Positions 43,762-51,126 of a stretch of 64,000 nt of DNA are shown here, in pieces. Position numbers and translations under genes: made by a program. How positions within the stretch are numbered: the first letter of the stretch is position 1; each line of letters opens with the position of its first letter. Location of the stretch: positions 92,953-156,952 of the forward strand of contig JAHDFP010000008.1 of the NCBI GenBank assembly GCA_020628095.1, written 5' to 3'. The notes beneath the pieces are model-generated. The model searched no databases and was not told the DNA's origin. It saw nothing but the letters and a program-made list of their open reading frames with translations. The stretch is from Saprospiraceae bacterium (GTDB lineage: Bacteria > Bacteroidota > Bacteroidia > Chitinophagales > Saprospiraceae).

Positions 43762-44007
43762 TCAGCAACCTTGCCCATTGAGCAAGTTATAAGCATCCGT
43801 TAGGGCTTTTATATTTTGGTCTCTGTTAGATTTTAGTTCTTCCAGTAACTCGATGGCGTCGGATTGTACGTAACAGCACTCCCCTATTAGCTCGTCGATG
43901 ACCTTCTTTTGGTTTTGTAGATTGAATATGCGTTCGTACATTTTGTATCTATAATTCTGTGGATTATCCTCTATGTACTGATCTAATAATTTTTGAGCTG
44001 CACTCAT
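43762..44007 (-). CDS. Small helical protein, HTH operon
   Basis: 81 residues, almost entirely helical (KLLDQYIEDNPQNYRYKMYE, IDELIGECCYVQSDAIELLE), no signal peptide. It is the last gene of the five-gene operon starting at the HTH gene, with a 4-nt overlap to the gene before it. Unknown function. Small helical proteins are common at the start of phage packaging modules. Confidence 0.6.
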   Translation of the reverse strand: MSAAQKLLDQYIEDNPQNYRYKMYERIFNLQNQKKVIDELIGECCYVQSDAIELLEELKSNRDQNIKALTDAYNLLNGQGC

Positions 44008-44312
44008 TTTGTTTCTGATCTTAATTTATTGAATAAGTCTAATATCTGTTCGTCTGTTAAGTGATCCAAGGTGTACTTGCTAGGTTGCAACACTGTCGGC
44101 CTGCCAAATCTATACTCGAAATACAACTTGAGTGCAGGAAACTTACCCTCTTCTATATCTGTCTGCAACCTACTAAAAGCGAGATCATCCAAGGTCGCAA
44201 TACGTTCTCGGAGTTCATGCACTGGATCATTGTCGATAAGATTGTCCTCCTTATCACCTACATCGACAGGCTCTATCGGTATTACTTTTTGTCTTCTTGC
44301 GCCTTTTTCCAT
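44004..44312 (-). CDS. Possible terminase small-subunit-like protein
   Basis: 102 residues. The N-terminal third is basic then acidic (EKGARRQKVIPIEPVDVGDK). The rest is helical: ELRERIATLDDLAFSRLQTD, then FPALKLYFEYRFGRPTVLQP and a C-terminal LTDEQILDLFNKL helix. The ALKLYFEYRFGRP stretch resembles the conserved helix of several small proteins annotated as phage terminase small subunits in Bacteroidota. I could not confirm this and found no large-subunit ATPase in the window. Confidence 0.4.
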   Translation of the reverse strand: MEKGARRQKVIPIEPVDVGDKEDNLIDNDPVHELRERIATLDDLAFSRLQTDIEEGKFPALKLYFEYRFGRPTVLQPSKYTLDHLTDEQILDLFNKLRSETK

Positions 44313-44632
44313 TTGTCATTTTTAGTAATCTTGACGGCCTTGTACGTGCCCTTAGTACTGACCTCTTCCATACGCCATATATACGGAACAGATGAGTCCG
44401 AAGGGACAATGTTACGCGGATGAATTTCGTAACCTATATTCTGATCCACATAGCTATCTACGAGGACATCATCCTGCAGCTCGTATAACTCAGGCCACCG
44501 ACTATTACGATCAAACTGACCAAACAAACATATCAGCCGTATCTGATCTATCGTATAGATATGCCCTTCCTCAAAATCCGCTGGACACTCTCCACTATCC
44601 AGCCAATTTTCTAATATCTGTCGCTCTATCAT
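44282..44632 (-). CDS. Hypothetical protein, HTH operon
   Basis: 116 residues, soluble. It begins MIERQILENWLDSGECPADF (helical) with a YTIDQIRLICLFGQFDRNSR helix and a beta-like end (YIWRMEEVSTKGTYKAVKIT). Two cysteines. It overlaps the next gene by 31 nt. No family is recognised. It belongs to the presumed early gene unit of the phage-like element. Confidence 0.6.
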   Translation of the reverse strand: MIERQILENWLDSGECPADFEEGHIYTIDQIRLICLFGQFDRNSRWPELYELQDDVLVDSYVDQNIGYEIHPRNIVPSDSSVPYIWRMEEVSTKGTYKAVKITKNDKWKKAQEDKK

Positions 44633-44637
44633 GCTAC

Positions 44638-45174
44638 CTACTTGATATTCTTGAGGACCTCTGGCAATACGGGCGCATCTATCGTTTTGGATCTATGACC
44701 ATCCTGATAAGTGACCTTACTCTGGCTTATAATCTGCACAGGATCATCACTCGTACTCGTCTTCACTAATCTGACTAACTCGCCTATAGAGTACACCGTC
44801 TTACCCATGAACGATACCGTACCCGTATGTGACTCATCATAAGACTGGAGTATGCCATTCTCTTTGACATAGTACTTTTTGGCCTCCAGGAGATTCATGA
44901 TACTCTCCCTCTGGAAAGGTGACAGCCGATTACCGTTGAGTGCGGTGATGACACTTTGTTTGCGCTGTAGATTTTCGTATTTGCGCTTATACTCACTGTT
45001 ATAGCCTTCGTGATCTGCCATTTGTTTTTCATGTTCTGTTTTTAGTTTTTTCAGATTGGTGGCGTAGAGTTGGTTGTTTTGCTCAGAGATGTATTCTTTG
45101 TGTTTTTCTATAGTCAAAGCAATATCCTCTGTTATCTCGATTCCCTTCTCTTTTAGTTCATTGATTAAGTCCAT
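44638..45174 (-). CDS. Coiled-coil protein, HTH operon
   Basis: 178 residues. An N-terminal helical coiled coil (residues 1-75: LINELKEKGIEITEDIALTI, LYATNLKKLKTEHEKQMADH) is followed by SPFQRESIMNLLEAKKYYVK, a short beta element (GTVSFMGKTVYSIGELV) and the end PVLPEVLKNIK. The order coiled coil, YVKENG-type strand, helix, P-x-(I/V)LK end is shared with the 295-aa scaffold-like protein at 6646-7533. It could be a scaffold paralogue or a replication-associated protein. It starts 17 nt inside the HTH gene's 3' end. Confidence 0.6.
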   Translation of the reverse strand: MDLINELKEKGIEITEDIALTIEKHKEYISEQNNQLYATNLKKLKTEHEKQMADHEGYNSEYKRKYENLQRKQSVITALNGNRLSPFQRESIMNLLEAKKYYVKENGILQSYDESHTGTVSFMGKTVYSIGELVRLVKTSTSDDPVQIISQSKVTYQDGHRSKTIDAPVLPEVLKNIK

Positions 45175-45337
45175 TGTCTATTTTTTTTGTGATGTAATTA
45201 AGTATTTCGTGCTCCGAGATCACCCAGCGTTTATCAAATTTGATCGCTCTGAGTTCTCCATCTTTGATACGTCGATAGATCGTCTTATGCGAGACATCTA
45301 GCATCTCGGCAACCCGCGGCACAGTATAATGTTTCAT
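45158..45337 (-). CDS. Excisionase-type HTH protein
   Basis: A 59-residue winged-helix protein of the HTH-17/excisionase class: MKHYTVPRVAEMLDVSHKTI, then YRRIKDGELRAIKFDKRW and the end ISEHEILNYITKK. These proteins bind DNA as recombination directionality factors or early regulators in phages and integrative elements. No integrase gene is in the window. It heads a five-gene minus-strand operon. The -7 box ends 5 nt before the ATG, so the transcript should be leaderless. Its 3' end overlaps the next gene by 17 nt. Confidence 0.85.
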   Translation of the reverse strand: MKHYTVPRVAEMLDVSHKTIYRRIKDGELRAIKFDKRWVISEHEILNYITKKIDNGLNQ

Positions 45338-45342
45338 ATCAC

Positions 45343-45373
45343 CAAAAATAGATCAGCGTGTGAGGTACTTATT
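45343..45373 (-). promoter_or_regulatory. AAYAAGTACC-type promoter for the HTH operon
   Basis: Minus-strand AATAAGTACC (45373-45364), 13-nt spacer, TATTTTTG (45350-45343), then GTGAT and the ATG at 45337. Decamer and spacing are the same as in front of the virion-type operons about 20-43 kb away. Confidence 0.75.
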
Positions 45374-45433
45374 ATGGACAATGATGGACAGTGGTGGACA
45401 GGGAGGTGTGGGTGGTGTTGAGGAGTCGTGGTG

Positions 45434-45575
45434 TTGAGGTATTGAGGTATTGAGGTATTGAGGGTTTAAGGGTTTAAGGGTTTAAGGGTTTAAGGGAATT
45501 TTGCCTTTTTGTGATTTGCTTTTTGTGATTTGCTTTTTGTGATTTGCTTTTTGTGATTTGCTTTTTGTGATTTGT
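45434..45575. repeat. Cluster of three short tandem repeats
   Basis: TTGAGGTA repeated three to four times (45434-45461), GGGTTTAA four times (45462-45496), then TTTTTGTGATTTGC five times (45506-45575). The arrays lie in the intergenic space between the HTH operon promoter and the end of the patatin gene. They are likely to vary in copy number by slippage. Confidence 0.85.
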
Positions 45576-45578
45576 CTT

Positions 45579-47249
45579 TTATTCTTTATATGTTTTTTCG
45601 AAATCTATGCGTGGGATGGCATATACCTCATCTTGGTCTTGTGCCATGACGATGTAATCATTATTGATGATGTATTGTGGATTACCGTCTGACTTGATAA
45701 TATGAAACTGTGTAGGCAGGCTTAATTTTTCCAGTGTGGCTATATTTATTTTTATGGCGAATACAGATTCTTTGAGGTTATAAGTCGACCATAGATCATC
45801 TATCGCACCGACCTCTACATATTGTTGCTCAAACTCTGCACCACTCATAACTGATAAGCTATTTGACGTCCCTTGATCTGCTATTATGTAATCTCCCACA
45901 TCTGCGGTTATTGTCATTACGTTACCTTGGTCTTCTGCGCTCGACAATTCCTCTGCGCTCGTCACCTTTCGCGCTTTGACAGGTATGATATTTTTATATA
46001 ATTTATTTTCTTCTTTTATAAGAGGCGTAAAAATTTCTTGTGCTTCTTGCTGAGACAAAATCTTATCCTTCTTATCAAACAAACCACCATCAAACACTGC
46101 TCTAAAATGATTCTCTAATACAATCTTTTCAGCAGAAGCCTTACCGATCTCATATAGCGCCTGAGCATTATGACCACTCTCCATTTTTCTTAGATCCTCC
46201 ACCTCCGCTTTGGTCTTATGGATGCCGAGTGCCGCAAGATCGACCTGATTGATGCTCATATTATATCTGCAATAATCCAGCAAAGCATTACCGCCTATAA
46301 GATCGTTACTCAGGTCTCTTGCCTCATCATTAAGTTCTGTCGGTATGTGAGGCTCAGAGAAATATTGCAAGAGCAATTGGTTCTGCTCATTGGCGTCGAT
46401 CATAAATATATCCGACAGTTCCTTGGCCCAGAAAACTGTTTTACGGAATTTGATTTTGTTTTTGTCCTTGCCTTCGACTTTCTGATATGTCGATCCCGTC
46501 CCTATTGATATCAACTGTATATTATTTGCCCCAGAAGGCCACTTATATTCATACCCCGATATATTAGACATCAGGAATAACATCAAGCCCGGATTATTTG
46601 CCATACTCATACCGCCATCTATAAATATCGCCTCCTCACCATCAGGGAACACAATTTCTTTGGGTGTGAAAAATGATGGCGCCGCAGAACTCGCACGCAA
46701 TAGGTCTTTCAGATAGATGCCTTTGTTCTTCTCATAGTAGCTGGCCAATGGATTATTATGAAAATTCCAGATGCTAAATGTGTCAGCTCTCTTAGCGAAT
46801 ATGACCAGCGCCGTCTTTAGATCTTCTGATCCCAGCGTCTTATCTCCGAGATAATCAGCCAGTTCCTTTTCCAGATATGTATGGTCATACTCCGATGTCA
46901 ACAAATACTTAAAGTACCACCAATTAAAAAACTTTTGCCGCTTAGTGAATATCTTCTTCCCCAGCCCAAAGTATATTTGCTTAATCTCTTCCACCTCTTT
47001 ACCTAGTGACAATAAGGTCGCCAATATAGCCCCCGTACTCGTCCCACCGATCATATCAAAATAGTCCGACAGCACCAGACTGTTGTTATTATATCGACGT
47101 CGCAACATGGTCTCTATCGCCTCCAGATAACCCAGACTCAATGCACCCCGTATACCACCCCCGTCCAGAGATAATATCCGCTTGGGGCCAGGTTGTGTGA
47201 TTCTTCTATATACGGGATGGTCCTTATACATTTCTCCTGGATCTGACAT
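45579..47249 (-). CDS. Patatin-like phospholipase
   Basis: A 556-residue patatin-domain protein. The oxyanion-hole motif LSLDGGGIRGALSLGYLEAI starts near residue 26, the nucleophile elbow MIGGTSTGAILATLL is near residue 70 and the catalytic Asp is in IFIDGGMSMANNPGL (residues ~210-225). Residues ~400-556 form an extra, mostly beta region (VTSAEELSSAEDQGNVMTIT, QFHIIKSDGNPQYIINND) of unknown role. Patatins with a GGxRG motif act as phospholipases in plants, bacterial effectors and CBASS-type defence. It lies downstream of a small membrane protein gene. Confidence 0.85.
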   Translation of the reverse strand: MSDPGEMYKDHPVYRRITQPGPKRILSLDGGGIRGALSLGYLEAIETMLRRRYNNNSLVLSDYFDMIGGTSTGAILATLLSLGKEVEEIKQIYFGLGKKIFTKRQKFFNWWYFKYLLTSEYDHTYLEKELADYLGDKTLGSEDLKTALVIFAKRADTFSIWNFHNNPLASYYEKNKGIYLKDLLRASSAAPSFFTPKEIVFPDGEEAIFIDGGMSMANNPGLMLFLMSNISGYEYKWPSGANNIQLISIGTGSTYQKVEGKDKNKIKFRKTVFWAKELSDIFMIDANEQNQLLLQYFSEPHIPTELNDEARDLSNDLIGGNALLDYCRYNMSINQVDLAALGIHKTKAEVEDLRKMESGHNAQALYEIGKASAEKIVLENHFRAVFDGGLFDKKDKILSQQEAQEIFTPLIKEENKLYKNIIPVKARKVTSAEELSSAEDQGNVMTITADVGDYIIADQGTSNSLSVMSGAEFEQQYVEVGAIDDLWSTYNLKESVFAIKINIATLEKLSLPTQFHIIKSDGNPQYIINNDYIVMAQDQDEVYAIPRIDFEKTYKE

Positions 47250-47289
47250 GTCGCTTAGTTTTTATGGATTAGATATATTTTGTCTTAGA

Positions 47290-47817
47290 TTATTTTCTGC
47301 ATCTCATATAGATCGCCCATATTATCCCTACTAGATAAAAACCTATTTTGACATTAGATAACAGGGGTATATGCGTCATCCATGAGATGTATGCGAGATA
47401 GCTCAGATTTTCCAGTAGATCAAAAAAATAAGCCCCTAACAATAAGGGGAATAATACCCTCTTATGCCAAGGCACAGTCTCGCGCCCCATCACTCCAAAT
47501 AAATAAATGCACAACACCAGAAAAAATGCCCAGACATTATCTATATAAAACAACCGCGTATTACGCGCCTCATTACCACTAACCTTTATAATACCTTGCC
47601 AGTTATTCCATTGCGCAAGAGTGATCTTCCAGGGCAGAGAATGAGAAAACACCTGCTGGCTCTTGCCCTTTTTCTGTATCAATGTGTATCTCTGCCCTTC
47701 GTTATATTTAGCTCCGACATTCTTCTTAAACTGGATATTCTCATATAAGAAGATCACAGACAATAGAGCAAATATTCCGTAGATCAGTTTTTTGTATTTG
47801 ATGAGTGCTTTGTCCAT
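47290..47817 (-). CDS. Multi-pass membrane protein next to patatin
   Basis: 175 residues with an N-terminal membrane helix (YGIFALLSVIFLYENIQF), a soluble loop (AQWNNWQGIIKVSGNEARNT), then three helices (VWAFFLVLCIYLFGVMG, VLFPLLLGAYFFDLLENL, VKIGFYLVGIIWAIYMR). No catalytic motif. It starts 229 nt after the Roco gene and ends 40 nt before the patatin gene, so it is probably cotranscribed with the patatin and may be a membrane anchor or target for it. No family is recognised. Confidence 0.65.
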   Translation of the reverse strand: MDKALIKYKKLIYGIFALLSVIFLYENIQFKKNVGAKYNEGQRYTLIQKKGKSQQVFSHSLPWKITLAQWNNWQGIIKVSGNEARNTRLFYIDNVWAFFLVLCIYLFGVMGRETVPWHKRVLFPLLLGAYFFDLLENLSYLAYISWMTHIPLLSNVKIGFYLVGIIWAIYMRCRK

Positions 47818-48046
47818 TGGGTGAGGTCTTTCGTTTTGTTTGTATTTTATTAGAGTGTGTTTTTTGTGTTTTGTTACGGGGAGTTGGTGATTTGTTAATT
47901 GGTTTATTTGGTAATTAGTGTATTAGGGAATTTGGAATTTATTCTTTTTCTGAATTTTAAAAAACCTAATCACCAATCAACTAATCCCCTAATTCACCAA
48001 TAACCTAATTAACAAATTACCAATAAAAAATTCACAAATAAAAAAA

Positions 48047-51000
48047 TCATCCACCCCGACGCGCCCTAAAACTCGGCAACATCTTCCCGATAATAATTTC
48101 ATCGACGATCTTCTTGAGCCATCCTTGTCTTGCTTGTGCATCGTTTGCTGGCATTTCCAAGATTTTGAAATCATTAACACTCTCTACAATCTGATCTCGT
48201 GTGCAATTGGATATATTAATCCGTACGACACTGAGCTTATCCTCCGCTAACTTTTCTTGTATAATCGGAATCTCATGCTCCCAGATATATTTCTTAGAGT
48301 CTTTATTATAATGGAGGCTGCTAAGTACCAGTATGACATCTGCTTGGCGGAATTCTTTTTTGATCTGACCGTCCCAGTCGTTTTTATTGATATCCCTATC
48401 GTACCAGACGCGTATATCGCCGTTACGTACATAGACACTCAGGCTATCGACCAGCTCCTCTAGAGGACTATATGGCCCATAAGTCCCTACGACACCATCC
48501 TCTCGCGCATAAGATATCGCAATCCGCATCGTCGCAGGCTGCGCCACATCGGGCAACGCCACCTTATCACTCGACCGATGCCGTTGTATATCATACGACT
48601 CATAATCCTCTCCCACCTTCTGCATCCACAGATCAGATTTCAGACCAGTCGTCCTCATAATATCACTAAGCTCTGGTAGCCATCTCTGCGCTGATGGTCG
48701 GGCGATATGGACCTGTAGCGTATGCGCATCAGGATCAGCCACTAGATAGAAGGAGTCTGGCTTACGTACCAAAATACCCTGCCGCCAGATGTAGCATTTC
48801 TCTGTCTTGGTGGCATACTCGCTGATTACGCGCTGTATGACCGTATGTGAGAGATAGCGATCCTGATAACGTAAGATTATCATATTATCTTGATACCTAT
48901 CCAGCGCATCAGCTATCGTAGACGAGGGCTTATCTGGCAAAAACTCAGGGAACATCAGCTCTCTGTCTTTCTCATCAGGATTATATAACGCGATGCATAT
49001 ACCCGCCGCACGCATGAATGATAACAACATCTTCTGCTCACCCGCCTTATAATCTTGCAAAGAGTCCATCGCGTAACTGGTCCGACATATCCCCTTATAG
49101 TCCTCCCGCATAGACTTATAGAAAGGGCTGTCCCTTCTTAGATAGGTGTAGATACCCTCCAGTGCCCATCGCAGATCGACCAGTATATGATCCTGCATAC
49201 TGTCTGCATCATAGTAGACGATGCCACTATTAGACAAAAAAGTAAGCAGGGCCTCCGTCGCGCCCTCATCCACACCATAATCTATAGCCACTTGCGCAAA
49301 AGCCGTCTTCTCCTGGAAGAGTAACTTATTATGCGCCTTTCTCCTGATCTGTAGGTAATGATCCCTGACAGCCGACCATGCGGTGGGAATGCGCATATCA
49401 TACTCGTAGAGCTTCTTAGTGGCTTTGCGGATATGGTATCGCAGGTCCTCGTAGCCATCACAGGACTCTGAGGTTGCCGACATAGATATAATGGGGTAAT
49501 TATACTCATCAGCGATGTGACGTACCTGAGGCATAATCTGAAGATGCTCATCATTCTTATTCTGCACCAGGATGACCTGCGCATTGTGACTATACCGCCG
49601 TACCGTCTCTATCCAGTATGGGATGGGCTGATTCTTAGTCTGCTCACCGACGGCCGTGCGCATCGCAGAGTAAGGCTTATCCTCTGTCTCTGGATCATAG
49701 ACAATAAGCACTATAGACTGACCCGCATAGAATAACTGATGCGTCCCATGATAGATCTCCTGTCCACCAAAATCCCAGATATGATAAGTATCCTCCGATC
49801 CCTCTGGCTGCCAATGATCAAGTATAATACCATGTGTACTATCCTTACCTTTCTGACTGGTCTCATGCTTAAGGGCCTCCACCACACTCGACTTACCCAC
49901 ATTCCCATTACCTAAGACCAATATCTTAGACTGTCTGTTATGAGTATCTCCTTGCTCCAAAGCGGCATTCCACTTATGATAATGCGTCAGAAAATCAAAA
50001 TGAAGTAAATAATCACCTAATAAGGCATGAGGATAACCATAGATGGGGTTGGAGTAAATTTCAATTTTTTGAACGCCAGACGGCAGGTTTTCTATCTTCT
50101 TTATTTCATTTTCTTCTAAAGAGATCACCTGTAAAGAGGAATGCAAGCCTTCTATCTTTACTATTTGATTATAACTCAAATCAACATACTCCAAAGAAAC
50201 TGGCAAGCCTTCTATCTTTCTTATTTGATTTCCGCTCAAATCAAGATCCCTCAATGATTCTGGCAAGCCTTCTATCTTCCCTATTTTATTTTCACTCAAA
50301 TAAACACGCTCCAGTGTCGCGGGCAAGCCTTCTATCTTTAATATTTGATTTGATCTCAAATCAACACGCTCCAAAGACGAGGGCAAGCCTTCTATCTTTA
50401 CTATTTGATTATAACTCAAATCAACATGCTCCAAAGACGAGGGCAAGCCTTCTATCTTTAATATTTGATTGGAATTCAAATAAACACGCTCCAGTGTCGC
50501 GGGCAAGCCTTCTACCTTTACTATTTGATTTTCACTCAAATCAACATGCTCCAAAGACGAGGGCAAGCCTTCTATCTTTTCTATTCGATTTCCAATAAAA
50601 TCAACATGCTCCAAAAACGAGGGCAAGCCTTCTATCTTTACTATTTGATTATAACTCAAAGAAACATGCTCCAAAGACGCGGGCAAGCCTTCTATCTTTA
50701 CTATTTGATTATAACTCAAAGAAACATGCTCCAAAGACGCGGGCAAGCCTTCTATCTTTTCTATTTGATTTGATCTCAAATGAACATGCGTTAGTGTTGA
50801 AGGCAGATTCTCTATTTTCTTTATTCCACAATAAGAAAGATTGAGGTAAGTAAGTTGCTTAAGACTTAACAACTCTTCTGGAATAGTTCTAAGCCTATTT
50901 CGATAGTTATAAAACTTGCTCGTTAACTCCCACTTACCATCCTCACTCCTCTCATAAGGTCCAAGCGACAACTCCCGCAACCAGTCCATCTCAAAAACCT

Positions 51001-51103
51001 CCTGAGGTATCTCCGTCAGTCCGAGTCCTCCGAGGGATAATATACCCGCACGCGCCTCATATTCTGCTTCTATACGTTGGAGATATTCTGGTTTGTCACT
51101 CAT
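48047..51103 (-). CDS. LRR-Roc-COR-TIR (Roco-type) protein
   Basis: A 1018-residue multidomain protein. Residues ~88-354 hold leucine-rich repeats of exactly 20 residues (unit NQIVKIEGLPASLEHVSLSY). A Roc GTPase follows at ~395-560, with Walker A LGNGNVGKSSVVEAL near residue 400, the switch element WDFGGQEIYHGTHQLF, and QNKNDEH for the NKxD base motif. A COR-type linker spans ~580-850. A C-terminal TIR domain starts at TMRIAISYAREDG (~857), with WYDRDINKNDWDGQI, VILVLSSLHYN and YIWEHEIPII, where a Glu may be the NADase residue. It resembles NLR-like immune sensors, with LRR sensing and TIR signalling in one chain. It is flanked by patatin genes. Confidence 0.85.
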   Translation of the reverse strand: MSDKPEYLQRIEAEYEARAGILSLGGLGLTEIPQEVFEMDWLRELSLGPYERSEDGKWELTSKFYNYRNRLRTIPEELLSLKQLTYLNLSYCGIKKIENLPSTLTHVHLRSNQIEKIEGLPASLEHVSLSYNQIVKIEGLPASLEHVSLSYNQIVKIEGLPSFLEHVDFIGNRIEKIEGLPSSLEHVDLSENQIVKVEGLPATLERVYLNSNQILKIEGLPSSLEHVDLSYNQIVKIEGLPSSLERVDLRSNQILKIEGLPATLERVYLSENKIGKIEGLPESLRDLDLSGNQIRKIEGLPVSLEYVDLSYNQIVKIEGLHSSLQVISLEENEIKKIENLPSGVQKIEIYSNPIYGYPHALLGDYLLHFDFLTHYHKWNAALEQGDTHNRQSKILVLGNGNVGKSSVVEALKHETSQKGKDSTHGIILDHWQPEGSEDTYHIWDFGGQEIYHGTHQLFYAGQSIVLIVYDPETEDKPYSAMRTAVGEQTKNQPIPYWIETVRRYSHNAQVILVQNKNDEHLQIMPQVRHIADEYNYPIISMSATSESCDGYEDLRYHIRKATKKLYEYDMRIPTAWSAVRDHYLQIRRKAHNKLLFQEKTAFAQVAIDYGVDEGATEALLTFLSNSGIVYYDADSMQDHILVDLRWALEGIYTYLRRDSPFYKSMREDYKGICRTSYAMDSLQDYKAGEQKMLLSFMRAAGICIALYNPDEKDRELMFPEFLPDKPSSTIADALDRYQDNMIILRYQDRYLSHTVIQRVISEYATKTEKCYIWRQGILVRKPDSFYLVADPDAHTLQVHIARPSAQRWLPELSDIMRTTGLKSDLWMQKVGEDYESYDIQRHRSSDKVALPDVAQPATMRIAISYAREDGVVGTYGPYSPLEELVDSLSVYVRNGDIRVWYDRDINKNDWDGQIKKEFRQADVILVLSSLHYNKDSKKYIWEHEIPIIQEKLAEDKLSVVRINISNCTRDQIVESVNDFKILEMPANDAQARQGWLKKIVDEIIIGKMLPSFRARRGG
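50101..50820. repeat. 60-bp tandem repeats coding for LRR units
   Basis: Twelve consecutive 60-bp units inside the LRR-Roc-COR-TIR gene, each coding for one 20-residue LRR. Units at 50641 and 50701 differ at one base in sixty and others by a few, so the array is recently expanded or homogenised. Variable bases are concentrated at the surface positions of the LRR. Confidence 0.85.
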
Positions 51104-51126
51104 AGATTATTTGTTGTGTGTTATCA

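Noticed and set aside
43762..45337. A toxin-antitoxin cassette made of the small HTH-operon genes
   Set aside because: The HTH protein is of the excisionase class and heads the operon; none of the others resembles a known toxin, and the promoter is that of the virion-type cluster.
48323..48332. Plus-strand TAAGTACC inside the TIR-encoding part of the Roco gene
   Set aside because: It lies in coding sequence, the AAYA part of the decamer is not conserved, and no gene starts downstream on that strand.
50254..50773. Two long plus-strand frames with repeated peptide units opposite the LRR gene
   Set aside because: They arise because the 60-bp repeat is a multiple of three, so every frame repeats. 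The minus strand has a complete LRR-Roc-COR-TIR gene with clear domain motifs.
50101..50820. Regular 60-bp repeats that could look like a CRISPR array
   Set aside because: There are no spacers; units are contiguous, code in one frame for leucine-rich repeats, and lie inside a gene.
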